DNA of 64,000 nucleotides, from NCBI GenBank assembly GCA_034359265.1, contig CP136896.1, forward strand, positions 12,493,501-12,557,500, read 5' to 3'. The stretch comes from Canna indica. Lineage: Eukaryota > Streptophyta > Magnoliopsida > Zingiberales > Cannaceae. The notes below the pieces were generated by a model that worked only from the letters and a program-made list of their open reading frames with translations, was not told the origin of the DNA and did not search any database. The translations under genes and the position numbers were made by a program. This document shows positions 11,737 through 23,572 of this stretch, in pieces; the first letter of the stretch is position 1, and the number at the start of each line of letters is the position of its first letter.

Positions 11737-11995
11737 CATAACGGCTTATGAAGCCCCTGGCATCCGACCATTGGGGCCTACTTATGGTATAAGAATCCCG
11801 GCTATACCGACCCTACCATACAAGGTAGAATCACCCTGGCCGCTCGGCCACATCATATCAAGATATAATCAAGAAATCTCGGGCCATCGATTAGGATGGT
11901 CTACTAGTCTCCGGACACCGTCTGGGGTAGGGATAGCTAGTCCCACCCAACTGGGGTCTGACACCTAGCAGGCCCGCTGGTGCATCTCAAGACCC
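11737..11995 (-). repeat. Hairpin row in the minus-strand LTR
   Basis: Successive short stems: CATAA/TTATG (11737/11746), GCCCC/GGGGC (11753/11773), GGTATA/TATACC (11786/11803), CTACC/GGTAG (11813/11824), CCATC/GATGG (11884/11895), GGGT-GGGA/TCCCACCC with one bulge (11925/11941), and GGGTCT/AGACCC (11954/11990) enclosing CACC-AGC/GCTGGTG. The row lies 1.79-2.05 kb from the LTR start, matching 1.75-2.10 kb in the plus-strand copy. Confidence 0.6.
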
Positions 11996-13452
11996 AATCA
12001 CTGGCCGAGCTAAGCATTGGTCACTTCCGACCACTATACTTCTCGGCGGACCATCTCAAGCACATCACACAATCAAATGTTCTAGATTTCCTTATATACA
12101 CTTCGGGGCAGTTGTCTGTATCCTTCCCTAATTCGGCCTGCATGGTCAACAATTTAATGCTGCCCTTCCGAAAGCGTGTACACCTAACAGTTTTAGGTTT
12201 TCAAAAATAAATACTAGCAGTCCTAGATCTTTCTACGTACAATTTCAGCATCCAATAAATTAAATCAATATCAATACTGCAGGATCACCAAATAAATGAA
12301 AGATGCACAATTTCAGCACATGCATAACCATCTTACGGGTAAAGAAAATTTCAGCATAACTAGCTCCACATATATATAACTAAAATATATATACCAATTC
12401 TAGTGCTAATAAATTGGGATAAATTCACCAACTTCCAGCGTGAATAAAATAAAGTAATTACACCAGTTTTCAGCATTAACATACTGAAATAAAATAAATT
12501 TCCAACATGATTACTCCAAACAATAATAACATTTCGGTTAAAATAAAAAGATGATTAATGATAGTGAGCATTAACCTAAATTGCAAACAAACTTGAATCT
12601 ATAGTTGATCATTTTCATGGATCATGATCTAATGAAAAAGTAATGATCTCAGCTTCAAGTTTCTACTTCCTTCAAACTCAAGTTTTTCATAATACATTCA
12701 AAAAGTGCTAATAGAGTCTGTAGATATCCATTTATTCACAATTTGATAAGGACAATCCCATAGCACCAGCAACCATTCATCTAATCATATCCATGCAACT
12801 CGTGAGAATAGATTAACACTTCGACATTAACTCAAGTTTCAAGGAAAGATGATTAAACCCAATTGGAAGAACATGAATCATGGATTTGAAAGATTTAAAT
12901 CTGGCATTTCAATTCAAATTTTGGTACATGAAACACTAGAAACAAATATAACTTTACCTCAAGCAAATCCCAGAACAAGGTCTGATCATATGCAAAAACT
13001 GTTGAAAGAGCAAGCATATAAATGTAAAACTAAAGGAAGTCTCTCAGAGATCATGAATCCCAACAAAAACATGACTTTGTGGGGAAGCCCGATCAAGAAA
13101 CAAGGGCGGGAACTTTACCATCCAAGACAAACCCACCCATTCTAATTCATCCCCAAATTAATAGATCAACAATCAAAGAGAACCAAATCGTGCTAAGATC
13201 TCAAGTCAGGAAAAGTAACAACAAGAAATTTCTCAAAATTTACACCAAAAATAGATTTCCTTTTTGTTTCATGCGGCCAACAAAGAGGGAGATGTTCCTA
13301 CAATGCTAGGTTTAAGCCACTCACCTTGATTGAGGAGGATGAAATATCGGATGACGACAACTTCGAATCTTCCGGCGACAGCGCGAAATCCTGGATCGAC
13401 CAAAAATCCCCCTTTCCCTTGCTTCTTCTCCCACTCTCCTAGGCGCTGCCTT

Positions 13453-13476
13453 GTGCGACTCAAAGATGAGTCGCAC
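13453..13476 (-). other. Start-site hairpin of the minus-strand LTR
   Basis: GTGCGACTCA (13453-13462) and TGAGTCGCAC (13467-13476) form a perfect 10-bp stem with a 4-base loop. It sits about 15-20 bases downstream of the TATA-like palindrome on the minus strand. Confidence 0.65.
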
Positions 13477-13488
13477 GGCACATGGATT

Positions 13489-13503
13489 AGGGATTTAATC
13501 CCT
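13489..13503 (-). promoter_or_regulatory. TATA-like palindrome of the minus-strand LTR
   Basis: AGGGATTTAATCCCT is a 15-base odd palindrome. The AT core (minus strand ATTAAAT) stands where the solo LTR has its TATAAAA. It is a weak TATA match, and identification rests on position and context. Confidence 0.45.
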
Positions 13504-13787
13504 CATCTAATCTTCCTTAATGGCCCTAGACTCTTAATCATGACTCGACTAAACCCGAGGTCGACATGGGTTTCGACTCTTCCCGCAACACGAGTCGACT
13601 TAAACTCGATTAAAGTATAGATGCATAAAAGGAAAGAGTCATTTGCCCAATTTAATTGCATACATCATTAGTCGAGTGTACCTTATCACTCGAGGCGATC
13701 CTGAGGCTCGACTCGACTATCCCCGGATCTGGCGCGTTGCACCAAAATAGATTTTTATATTAGAAAATTTTCTTGGGTCTTACAATT

Positions 13788-14558
13788 TCGACACTGGAGC
13801 TCAGAGCCCAATCGGCTGTCCGATCGCTTGTCGGTCGATCGTCGATCAACCGATTGATCGACCGCCCAGCGACCGCTGGCTTTCTATGTATTTTTTGCGT
13901 TGTTCGATCGACCGACGGGTCGACCGAAGGAGTCGTAGCTTCCTCAATCCCAGATCCGGTCGACCAAATCGGTCGACCGATGCAGTGAAGCCTAGACGCG
14001 TGATCTTTGATTTGCAATCCAGTCGACTGATCGATCGACCGATACGCCTTCTGCCAAATTTTGGCTTCGGTCGGTCGACTGACCGATCGACCGACGTAGC
14101 CTTCCGCGATTTATTCACCAACTTCGATCTACCAACAGGTCGATCGAATGGCTACTGCCATTTTTTGGCCTCATTCGGTCGATCGAATAGGCTACTACCA
14201 AAATTCTGCCTCGTTCGGTTGATCGAACTCAGGCTGAGACTGATTTTTACTTTGAATTTTTTACATGATTTTTTATGGGTTTAGTTACCAAGTTTCAAAT
14301 TGGATAACTTTACAATTTGGCTTGGGATAAAATCATCCTAAGGGTATATTACATGATTTCTACTTGATCTAAACCCGAGCTTTCTTTGACGTTTTCTTCT
14401 TTCATTTCTTCGACGGTCTTTTCTTTCGTTTCGTTTGAACGAACTTCGCATGCTTACCGCAACCTCAACCTGAACTCAAAACTTCACACATAGATTAAAT
14501 ACATGTTTGTTATCATCAAAATAAAGGTCAAGGCTTAAGAGAAACCCTTAAAACAAGA
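13788..14558 (-). repeat. copia-A 3' LTR, truncated
   Basis: Aligns with 20330-21072 of the 5' LTR, including the palindrome cluster (about 13800-14225) and the stretch ending CCTTAAAACAAGA. Roughly the first 700 bp (TATA, R and U5 side) are missing where the gypsy-type LTR begins. Confidence 0.85.
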
Positions 14559-14573
14559 ATCTCCCCATTTTTG
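14559..14573 (-). promoter_or_regulatory. copia-A polypurine tract
   Basis: On the minus strand this reads AAAAATGGGGAGATT next to the 3' LTR. copia-B has the intact form with five Gs. Confidence 0.6.
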
Positions 14574-14920
14574 ATGATGACAAACATAACATGAAATTTT
14601 AAGAAACATATGCATATTTTTTGTGAGTTTGAGTTAAGGCATTCATGAGTTAAGGCATGCAAGATATGTAACTCAACATATGCATTTAAATACTTATAAC
14701 TCACCCTATGCTCCCCCTATTAATGTGCATATCATTTTTGTAACTCTCCCTAACTATATGCATGGTAAAAACCAAGTGTGACCTTATTTTTTCTCCCCCT
14801 TTTGACATCAATCAAAAAGGGTAAGAATTAAGGTACAATTAAGGAGTTTCATCATAAAAACTAAGAAAGCCATAAAATCAAGTATCATCTACCACTATAG
14901 TCATTCCTATTAATGTAAGC

Positions 14921-17900
14921 CTATAGAAGGCAAACATCAATAAGTCGCAAAGCCTCACTACATAGCATTACATAAGTGTGATGGATGATACTTTTATTTC
15001 CCTTAGTCACATTATCCCTAAGAAAATGGTGCATTAAGTCAATATGCTTAGTTCTAGAGTGTAAAATAGGATTCTTTGTTAAATTTATTACACAAGTATT
15101 ATCACAATGAATAGGTATGCAAGAATACTCAAGTCTATAGTCTAAAAGGGTTTGTTTCATCCAAAGGACTTGTGCACAACAACTAGCCGCAGCGATATAT
15201 TCCGCTCCTAAGAAACAAGACTCGCTCCTAAGAATTGACAACACATTCGAGTGATTTTTCTATCTACTTTACACCCGGTAAAATCCGCATCCGAAAAATT
15301 GATTAAATCAAATGATGTATGACATGGATACCATAGCCCTAAGTCAACTGTGCCCTTTAAATATCTCAATATGCGTTTGACCGCACTTAAATGAGACATT
15401 CTAGGGCAAGATTGAAACCTAGCACATACACAGACGCTAAACATGATATCGGGTCTACTTGCGGTTAAGTAAAGAATGCTATCAACATACCTCGATATCG
15501 TTTTTCGTCAACTTTGACACCCTCTTCATCTTTGTCAAGCTTGATGGATGAGCTCATTGGTGTAGAAGCTATCTTGCCTTCGTTCATCCCAAATCTTTTA
15601 ATGAGCTTCTATGTGTACTTGGCTTGATTGATGAAGATTCCTTTGTTGGTTTACTTGATTTGGAGACCAAGCATGAAGGAGAGCTCTCTCATCATGCTCA
15701 TCTCAAACTCATATTGCATACACTTAGCAAACCACTTACAAAGAATTTCATTAGTAGCACCAAAAATTATGTCATCAACATAAATTTGAACTAATAACAT
15801 ATCATTTTCATGATGCTTAATAAAAAGTGAAACATCGGCTTTCCCAACATTAAAACCTTATTTTATTAAAAAGTTTGAAAGCCTTTCATACCAAGCCCTA
15901 GGGGCTTGTTTTAAACCATATAATGTCTTTTTAAGATTGAAAACATTGTTTGGAAACTCAAAACTTTCAAATCCGGAGGGTTGTTCAACATAAACTTCTT
16001 CACTAATGAAACCATTTAAAAATGCACTTTTAACATCCATTTGGAAAAGTTTAAAACCCTTAAAGCTAGCATATGCCAAAAGCATTCTAATTGCTTCTAA
16101 TCTAGCTACAGGAGCATAAGTTTCATTATAATCTATCACTTCTTGTTGATTGTACCCTTGTGTCACTAACCTAGCTTTGTTTCTATGACTAATTCTTCTT
16201 CATCTAGCTTATTTCTAAAAACTCATTTAGTCTCAATTATAGTTTGTTCACTAGGTCTAGGCACTAAGTCTCATACATCATTTCTAACAAATTGATTGAG
16301 TTCTTCTTGCATAGCTAGTACCAAAAACTCATCTTCTATTGCTTCCTTAATGTTCTTAGGCTCTACTTGAGATATAAAAGTTACATATTGACAAATATTC
16401 TTGAGTTTAGAGCGCGTTACCACTCCCGTAGAAGGTTCTCTAATGACTTGATCCATTGGATGATCCCTTACCAACCGATATCCTTTAGGGAAAGGCGGTA
16501 GAGCTTCTTCTTCTTCATCTTCAACTTGAGATAGATTCGAGGATTGTGAATCTTCATGTTGAGTTTCCTCATTATCTTAATCCTCCACTTCTTTGTCATG
16601 AAGTGTGAGATCCTCAAGTTCCTCACCTACATTTACAATCTTCACATTTCTAGAAAAATCATTAGTTTCATTAAACGTAACATGCATAGATTCTTCAACA
16701 ATCATGGTTCTACGATTGTAAACTCTATATGCCTTAGAATTCATGGAGTAACCTAGGAAATCCATTCATCAGATTTAGAATCAAATTTTCTTAAATTATC
16801 CTTAGTATTTAATATGAAACATTTGCATCCAAAAATATGAAAATATCCCACATTTGGGATTTTACCATTCCAAAGCTCAAAAGGTGTTTTCTTAATTTTA
16901 GGTCTTAATAAAACTCGATTAAGAACATAGCAAGAGGTATTTATGGCTTCGGTCCAAAAATACTTAGGCAAATTATTTTCACATAGCATGATCCTAGCCA
17001 TCTCTTGTGAGGTTCTATTCTTTCTTTCAACCACCCCATTTTATTGAGGGTCTTAGGGGAAGAAAAGGTATGTTCAATACCCAAATCATCACAAAACTCG
17101 GAAAATTTTTCATTTTTAAACTCCCCTCCATTATCACTTCTAATTTTTAAAATTGAAACTCTTTTTTCATTTGTAACTTTCTTTGAAAACTTTTTGAAAA
17201 ACTCAAAAGTTTCATTTTTTCTTAGCTAAAAAGAAAACTGATGTAAATCTAGAAAAATAATCAACTAATACATAACAATATAGCTTTCCACCTAGACTAG
17301 CTACATCACATGGACCAAATAGATCCATGTGCACAAGTTCAAGAATTCTAGATGTACTAACTTGATTAATGCTATGAAATGAGGATTTGACTTGCTTACC
17401 TAGTTGACATGCATCACAAAGTTTGTCTTTTTCAAATTTTATCTGGGGTAATCCTTTAACTAATTCTTTCTTAGATATTTCTTGGATGAGGCTCATGCTA
17501 GCATGTCCTACCCTCCTATGCCACAACCAAGAGTCATTCTCCATGGCAACTAAGCATCTAACATGGGGATTTGGCAAGATATTTAAATCTAAGGTGTAGA
17601 CATTTTCCTTCCTATTCCCAATAAACATGATATCATTTGATGGTGCACTCCTAATGATACATTTAGATGCTTCAAAAATAATTATGTATCCATTGTCACA
17701 TAATTGCGATATGCTAATCAAATTATATTTTAACCCATCAACTAATAGAACATTCTTAATGCATGGGTAAGGAAGTATACCTATATCACCAATGCCAACA
17801 ATCTTACCTTTGGCATTGTCTCCAAATGTGATATGTCCACCATCTTTGCTTGATAGGGTTGCGAATAAGTTGATGTCACCTGTCATGTGCTTTGAGCAAC

Positions 17901-17949
17901 CACTATCCAATATCCAAGTGCTTCTACTTGCTTGAGGATGTTTCTCCAT
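14921..17949 (-). pseudogene. copia-A Pol (protease, integrase, RT, RNase H), broken
   Basis: Minus-strand fragments in copia order. Protease has WILDSGCSKHMTGD (about 17905). The pre-integrase zinc motif has LWHRRVGHAS and CDACQLGK (17.54-17.4 kb). Integrase core pieces lie at 17.33-16.75 kb (LVHMDLFGPCD; MVERKNRTSQEMARIML). RT has YNETYAPVARLEAIR and FLNGFISEEVYVEQPSGFE (16.17-15.86 kb). RNase H has FLGAEYIAAASCCAQ (about 15.2-14.95 kb). Stops and frame changes separate these blocks. Compared with copia-B, about 160 bp is missing near 14.99 kb. It would encode the enzymes for copying and integrating the element but cannot make one polyprotein now. Confidence 0.88.
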
Positions 17950-19555
17950 CTACAAAAGGAGAAGAAACTATTTTAGGCACCCAAATTTTCTTGGGTCCTT
18001 GAGTGTTAGTCATTTTGGGAATCCATGTAAATCTTGCATGTGGATTCCTCCTCAAAGCACAATCCTTGGCCATATGGCCAAATATGTCACAAGAAAAATA
18101 ATTTCCATTAAATTTTCTTCTAATGTGTGTGTGAGCATGGGAGTGTGCTGATTTCTTTTTATAGACAATCTTAGGCATGACATTTTGTAAGGTTGTCATC
18201 TTTTCAATAAGCATGCAAAGTTCATTTTTCAATGTTAGCATGCTATTATTTAAATGCTCTACTTTATCACTTAAATACTTATTTTCATCTTCTAATTTTT
18301 TGTTGTCATTTACTAAGTCCTTCTTAGCTTTCTCTAAGGTGTGTGTCTCTTCCTTAAGGGTGTCTACTTCTTTTCTTAAGGCATTGCATATGAGTAATAA
18401 ACTATCATTCTCAAGCTCTAAAGATTTATTATCCTTTTTGAGGTCTTTAAACTTTCTCCTAATAGCATTAAACGCATCATGCATTTGTTCAAATTTATTT
18501 TCTAGCTCTTCTTGAGTAAAAGAAACTTCACCAAAAGTAAATCTTACCTCATTATCATTTGCCATCAAGCAAAGATTTGCCTTTTCACTCTTTATGTCTT
18601 CTTCACTTGATGATGCCTCGCTTTCATCCCATGTAGCCATCATTGCCTTCTTCTTCTTCTTGTATTTTTCCTTTTTGTGAGGGTTGAAGGTGAAAGCTAT
18701 CTTGAGAAGTGGGCAATCCGTCCTTAGATGCCCGGTATTGTTGCAATGGTAGCATGTGTAGCCTCCTCTTCCCTTCCTCATGCCTCCCCTCATGAAACTC
18801 ATAAATCTTTTTGCTAGCATCGCCATTTCTTCAAAATCATCTGTCTCTTCCTCGGATGATGACGACTCTTCTGCTCGATGTGATGCTTTTAAGACAATGG
18901 TCTTGCCTTTGGGGGCATTTCCCTCCTGATATTGCTTCATGTGGGTCTCATGTGTCATGAGAGACCCAATAAGCTCGGTGATCTTCAAGGTACTCAAGTC
19001 CTTAGCTTTTATGATTGTTGTGACCTCGGGCTCCCAAAATTTTGGAAGGGGACGGATGAGCTTCCTTACCTTCTCATCTTCCCTTACTTCTCTGCCAAGG
19101 TTAGCTAAGTCATTTGTAATATTTTGAAATCTAGCATGCATGACATCAATGGATTCATGTGATAATATTTTAAACATTTCATAGTCATGCATGAGTAGAT
19201 TTATTTTGGATTCCTTTACTTGTGAAGTCCCTTCATGTGTGGTCTCTAGGACCTTCCATAATTCATATGCAGACTTACAGGTAGAAATTCTATTGAATTC
19301 ATTAATTGATAGGCCGCAATATAATGCATTGACGGCCTTTGCATTTGCATTGAAGAGTCTAATCTCTTCTTGGTCCCATTGATCCATATCCTTATTGGGT
19401 TGCTAACACTCTACTAAAATCATCCTCCATACATCCATGCCTAGAGATTGTAAGAAGTCATTCTTGTGGATCTTCCAGTAGGCATAGTTGTTTCCATCGA
19501 ATAGTGGTGGACTATGAGTAGAGGACCCTTGAGCTAATTGGATTTCACTAGATAT
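17924..19555 (-). pseudogene. copia-A Gag, start codon lost
   Basis: The open part (from 19387) has a UBN2/copia-type Gag domain (residues 1-160, with STCKSAYELWKVLE), a CCHC knuckle CYHCNNTGHLRTDC at 212-225 and a coiled-coil region at about 290-400. A second knuckle near 435 has lost its first cysteine (Tyr in copia-A, Cys in copia-B). The true N-terminus lies upstream: SSEIQLAQGSSTHSPP reads in frame from 19552, but the initiator is ATA at 19553-19555 where copia-B has ATG. A stop also interrupts the frame at about 19403. Gag forms the particle shell; this copy cannot be made normally. Confidence 0.85.
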
Positions 19556-19598
19556 CTTAATTTGTAGGGAAGATGGTTAAATCTTGACCTAAGACCTT

Positions 19599-19610
19599 GC
19601 TCTGATACCA
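19599..19610 (-). promoter_or_regulatory. copia-A primer-binding site, initiator tRNA-Met
   Basis: TGGTATCAGAGC on the minus strand, two bases from the 5' LTR. Confidence 0.92.
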
Positions 19611-19612
19611 AT

Positions 19613-21072
19613 TATTATATGAAATCCGACACTAAAAAGGGGGGTTGAATAGTGTATGTCCCTTTTTTTTAATTTACTCAATTTTTCTTTTTACTCAATT
19701 TAACTTTAATCAAATTCAAATGTATCTTAACAATAGATGTGATCAAATATCAAGAACAATAATGAGCAAATATTGAAAGCAATGCAAACAAGATCAATTA
19801 TAGTGGTTCGGCCAACTGCCTACTCCACTACCTTGGCTCCTCACCAAGGATTTCTAATCACTACTTTATAGAGCTTGTGTTTCCCTTTGAATACAATTGA
19901 GGACACTCTTCTCACCTCTTTGATAACCCCTCAAACCTATTCACCTAGGCAAAACACAAATCTACAAAGTCTACCCTATGTGTTTCTCTAGCACACCTAG
20001 CAGACTATTACAGATGAAAACCAAGTTTGAAATAAATTTTCAAATACAATAAAAAGAACTTAAGAATTGTAAGAAGAAACCACTGCTCTTTTCCCAAGCC
20101 TTCAAGCCTTCAACTTGCCAGAATATGAACTTGAGTTGTAGTAGAGTTGAGGAAAATGGACGCTTTTTGAAAGATGTTGACGAACGAGTAGGGCACAACA
20201 AATCAATCTCTTTGAATTCTCAAATTACTTCTTTAATGCTCAATTAATTTTCTAAGGAGGTTAAAAGAAGTTAGGTGATGGGTATTTATAACCCCTCAAC
20301 CGAATAGACCATTCAACGGGCGAAAAACTAGCCGTTTCCGCCGTTCGGTCGCTTATCGATCGATCGTCGGTCCATCGGTCGATCGATAACGCAGCGACCG
20401 CTGGCTTTCTATGTATTTTTTGCGTTGTTCGATCGACCAACGGGTCGACCAAATGATTCACAGCTTCCTCAATCCCAGATCCGGTCGACCGAATCGGTCG
20501 ACTGATGCAGTGAAGCCAGTGGCGCAACCTGTGATTTTCAATTCGGTCGACTTATCGGTCGACCGATGCGCCTTCTACCAAATTTTGGCTTCGGTCGGTC
20601 GATCGACGTAGCCTTCCGCGATTTCTTCACCAACTTCGGTCGATCGACAGGTCGACCGAATGACTACTGTCATTTTTTGGCATCATTCGATCGACCGAAT
20701 AGGCTACTGCCAAAATTCTGCCTTGTTCGATTGACCGAACTCAGGCTGAGGCTGATTTTTACTTTGAATTTTTTACATGTTTTTTTATGGGTTTAGTTAC
20801 CAAGTTTCAACTTGGATAACTTTATAATTTGGCTTCGGATAAAATCATCATAAGGGTATTATTACATGATTTCTACTTGATTTAAACCTGAGCCTTTCTT
20901 TGACGTTTTCTTCTTTCGTTTCTTCGACAGTCTTTTCTTTCGTTTCGTTTGAACGAACTGCGCATGCTTATCGCAACCTCAACCTGATCTCAAAACTTCA
21001 CACATAGATTAAATACTTATTTGTTATCACCAAAATAAAGATCGAGGCTTAAGAGAAACCCTTAAGACAATA
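19613..21072 (-). repeat. copia-A 5' LTR
   Basis: 1460 bp. The inner end is a degraded form of TGTTGTAGGAAAT and the outer end is CCTTAAGACAATA. TATTTATA at 20283-20290 is the reverse-strand TATA box. The U3 part (20330-20750, minus strand upstream of the TATA box) is packed with GGTCGACCGA-type palindromes. Confidence 0.9.
20337..20745 (-). promoter_or_regulatory. Palindrome cluster in copia-A U3
   Basis: At least eight clusters of TCGGTCGACCGA-like palindromes, often in adjacent pairs (for example GGTCGACCGAATCGGTCGAC near 20484), separated by about 25-45 bp of conserved spacer (such as CTTCTACCAAATTTTGGCTTC). The position upstream of the TATA box suggests repeated binding sites, which is inference. 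Confidence 0.7.
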
Positions 21073-23485
21073 GGAAACATTTGGATACATGTTATCCTTC
21101 ATTTGCTATGGATACAAGAAATATCAGATTGGGATTGTGCACAGATGGTTTTAATCCGTTTGGTCATTCTACAACTCCTTATTCAGTTTGGCCAGTGCTA
21201 CTAATAATTTTTAATTTGCCACCATCAATGTGTTTGAAAGATGAATTTATTTATCTTACGATGATCCTTCCGGGTCCTAAGGGTCCGCGAAAAGAAATTG
21301 ACGTATTTCTCAGACCCTTGATAGATGAAATAAAAACATTGTGGACTGAGGGAGCTGTCACTTTTGATTGTCATCGAAAGCAAAACTTCAATTTAAAGGT
21401 CGCGGTCTTATAGACAATCAATGATTTCCTGACGTACGGCCGACTATCTTGTCCGTATTGTATGGAACACTCTAAATCATTCAGTCTTCAAAACGGACGG
21501 AAAATCTCATTCTTTGATTGTCATCGTCGATTCCTACCGGCTAACCATCAGTATCGAAGGAATCGTAATAAATTTACTAAGGGCAAAGTAGAAAGAGATG
21601 AGCCACCACTAATGTTGTCTGGTGAACAAATGTTAGCACGTGTTTCAGCACTTCCAGAGATAGTGTTTGGTCGGAATGAAAGAGTGTCGGACTTTGGTCG
21701 AACACATAACTGGGTGAAAAAAAGTATCTTTTGGGAATTGCCGTATTGGAGTTCATTACTGATTCAATATAATTTGGATGTCATGCACATTGAAAAAAAT
21801 GTGTTTGATAATATTTTCAACACTTTGATGGATGTTTTCGGAAAAACTAAAGATAATGTCAAGGTCCGACATGATATAAAAATACTTTGTAAGAGACCGA
21901 AGTTGGAGTTACAAGAGATCAACGGATAATATCTGAAGCCGAAGGCCCCGTATGTGTTAAATAAACAATAGCTCAAAGATGTTTGTTAATGGATAAAAGA
22001 ACTCAGATTACCCGATGGATATGCCTCAAACTTATCTCGATATATGAACGTCGATGATTGCAAAATATTCGGGATGAAGAGCCACGATTACCATGTATTC
22101 ATGCAGAGATTGCTTTCAATCGCATTTCGAGATCTTCTACCTGATAATATTTGGGGTCCGTTGACTGAATTAAGTATGTTTTTCAGAAACAATTGTGCAA
22201 ATGTCCTTCGAGTCGAAGATATGTCAGCACTTGAAAGTAATATTGTTGAAATTATATGCAAGCTGGAGCAGTTTTTCCCTCCTGCCTTCTTTGACTCGAT
22301 AGAGAATTTACCGATACACTTGGCATACGAGGCATGAGTTGGTGGCCCTGTTCAATACTGGTGGATGTACTTATTTGAAAGATACATGAATCTTTTGAAG
22401 AAAAAAGTAAAGAACATTGCAGCTGTTGAAGGATCAATATCTGAATCGTATATCATCCAAGAAATTTCAACATTCTGCTCATTTTACTTTAAATCGACAG
22501 TGCAGACAAGATTTGATCGTCTTCCACGTAACGACGACGGGGGACTTCGACATTCAGATGGACGTTTAAATATATTCTGTCAATCTGATCGTACTTTTGA
22601 TTATCGTCCGTCTCGATACTTAAGCGACGAAGAGTATCATTTGGCACAATTGTATGTATTACTCAATTGCCCGGAGATTGAACAATTCATTGAAATATTT
22701 GACATTGAGATGGTGCAAAAATACTCTATTCATAACGATGAAGAAGAATTGGAGAGATTACAAAATCATGATTTCCCTACTTGGATTCAGGCTTACATCA
22801 AAGATCACAGAGCTGAAATATATGAAAGAATATTTGAGTTTGTTAGTGGACCGTCGCGACTAGTGTCGTGTTATAGCGGATATTTTGTTAATGGGTATAA
22901 ATTTCACACGGTTGAATATGCATTTACAAAGAAGATGATGAATGCCTGGGTCTGCGTGAAAGGAACAACGTATGTTGAATGTGATATGGATTTTTATGGA
23001 CCGGTGGAAGAAGTGATAGAATTGCACTACTTCGGCTTGAAACCAGTTATCCTATTTAGATGTCATTGGTTTGATACAACAGAAAGGGGCATGAAAGTTC
23101 ATCCAAAATACAAACTTGTTGAGGTAAATTACAAATTCGAAATTGGCAGCAAATGAGCATTTTATATTGGCATCACAAGCCGAACAAGTATATTACACAA
23201 AGTATCCGGCTCGAAATAAAGATAGAGCAGATTGGCGTGTAGTCTGTAAGACTAAAGGTAAAGGAAGAATTGATCCAATAGCGGGAGAAAATGAGCCGAT
23301 ACCTGATGTGACAGATGATTTCTATCAAGAAGATGATCCTCCTGTTGTAGGTCATATTATTCCAATACTCGAGGATGCAGACACATCGTTAGTTCAATTA
23401 GAAGTTGAATTATGTTGATGATGACGATCATGAAGTTGAGGAAGCTAGAGATGAAGAAGAGGAATAATTCGAAGACTATTACTCA
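21073..23485 (+). pseudogene. CACTA-A TNP2-type transposase, 5' part missing
   Basis: Plus-strand remains of the En/Spm transposase. Readable blocks include LGLCTDGFNPFGHSTTPYS, MILPGPKGPRKEIDVFLRPL, VMHIEKNVFDN and LGGPVQYWWMY-like sequence, followed by a DUF4216-like C-terminal region (VILFRCHWFDT, VYYTKYPARNKDRADW). The catalytic protein cuts CACTA ends. Stops occur at about 21411 (TGG to TAG), 21927, 21969 and 22336 (CGA to TGA). A frameshift near 23150 joins two frames. The N-terminal roughly 250 residues of a typical TNP2 are absent because the sequence before copia-A is now a retroelement LTR. The tail is acidic (Asp/Glu-rich). Confidence 0.88.
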
Positions 23486-23572
23486 GATGATGAGGAATAA
23501 TTGTAAAATATATCTTATATTAAATATATCTCTACTATATATATAATCTAATTATATGCTTATTCGACAGAT

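Larger units (their letters stand above)
11163..13784 (-). repeat. LTR related to the solo LTR, minus strand
   Basis: 2622 bp, reading TGTAAGACCC at its start (13784) and ending GGGGTGTGATA (11163). It shares end sequences, TATA-in-inverted-repeat, start-site hairpin, splice-donor-like site and a hairpin row at the same LTR distance with the solo LTR, but has diverged strongly in sequence. The flanks (ACTCC and ATTTC) do not match and it abuts a truncated copia LTR, so this junction was probably made by recombination or deletion rather than a clean insertion. There is no coding frame. Confidence 0.75.
13788..21072 (-). mobile_element. copia-A, SIRE-like Ty1/copia retrotransposon, decayed
   Basis: A minus-strand Ty1/copia element with a complete 5' LTR (19613-21072), primer site, Gag, and protease-integrase-RT-RNaseH in copia order. 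The 3' LTR is truncated on its outer side. The large Gag with CCHC plus coiled coil, and the protease and RT motifs, resemble the SIRE/Maximus lineage. It lies in CACTA-A just before the surviving transposase coding sequence at 21073. Multiple stops and frameshifts show it is dead. No left target duplication survives. Confidence 0.9.

Noticed and set aside
13300..14290. Arrays of short near-palindromic repeats that could suggest CRISPR
   Set aside because: Spacers and repeats are part of an LTR present in several copies. This is a plant genome and there are no cas genes.
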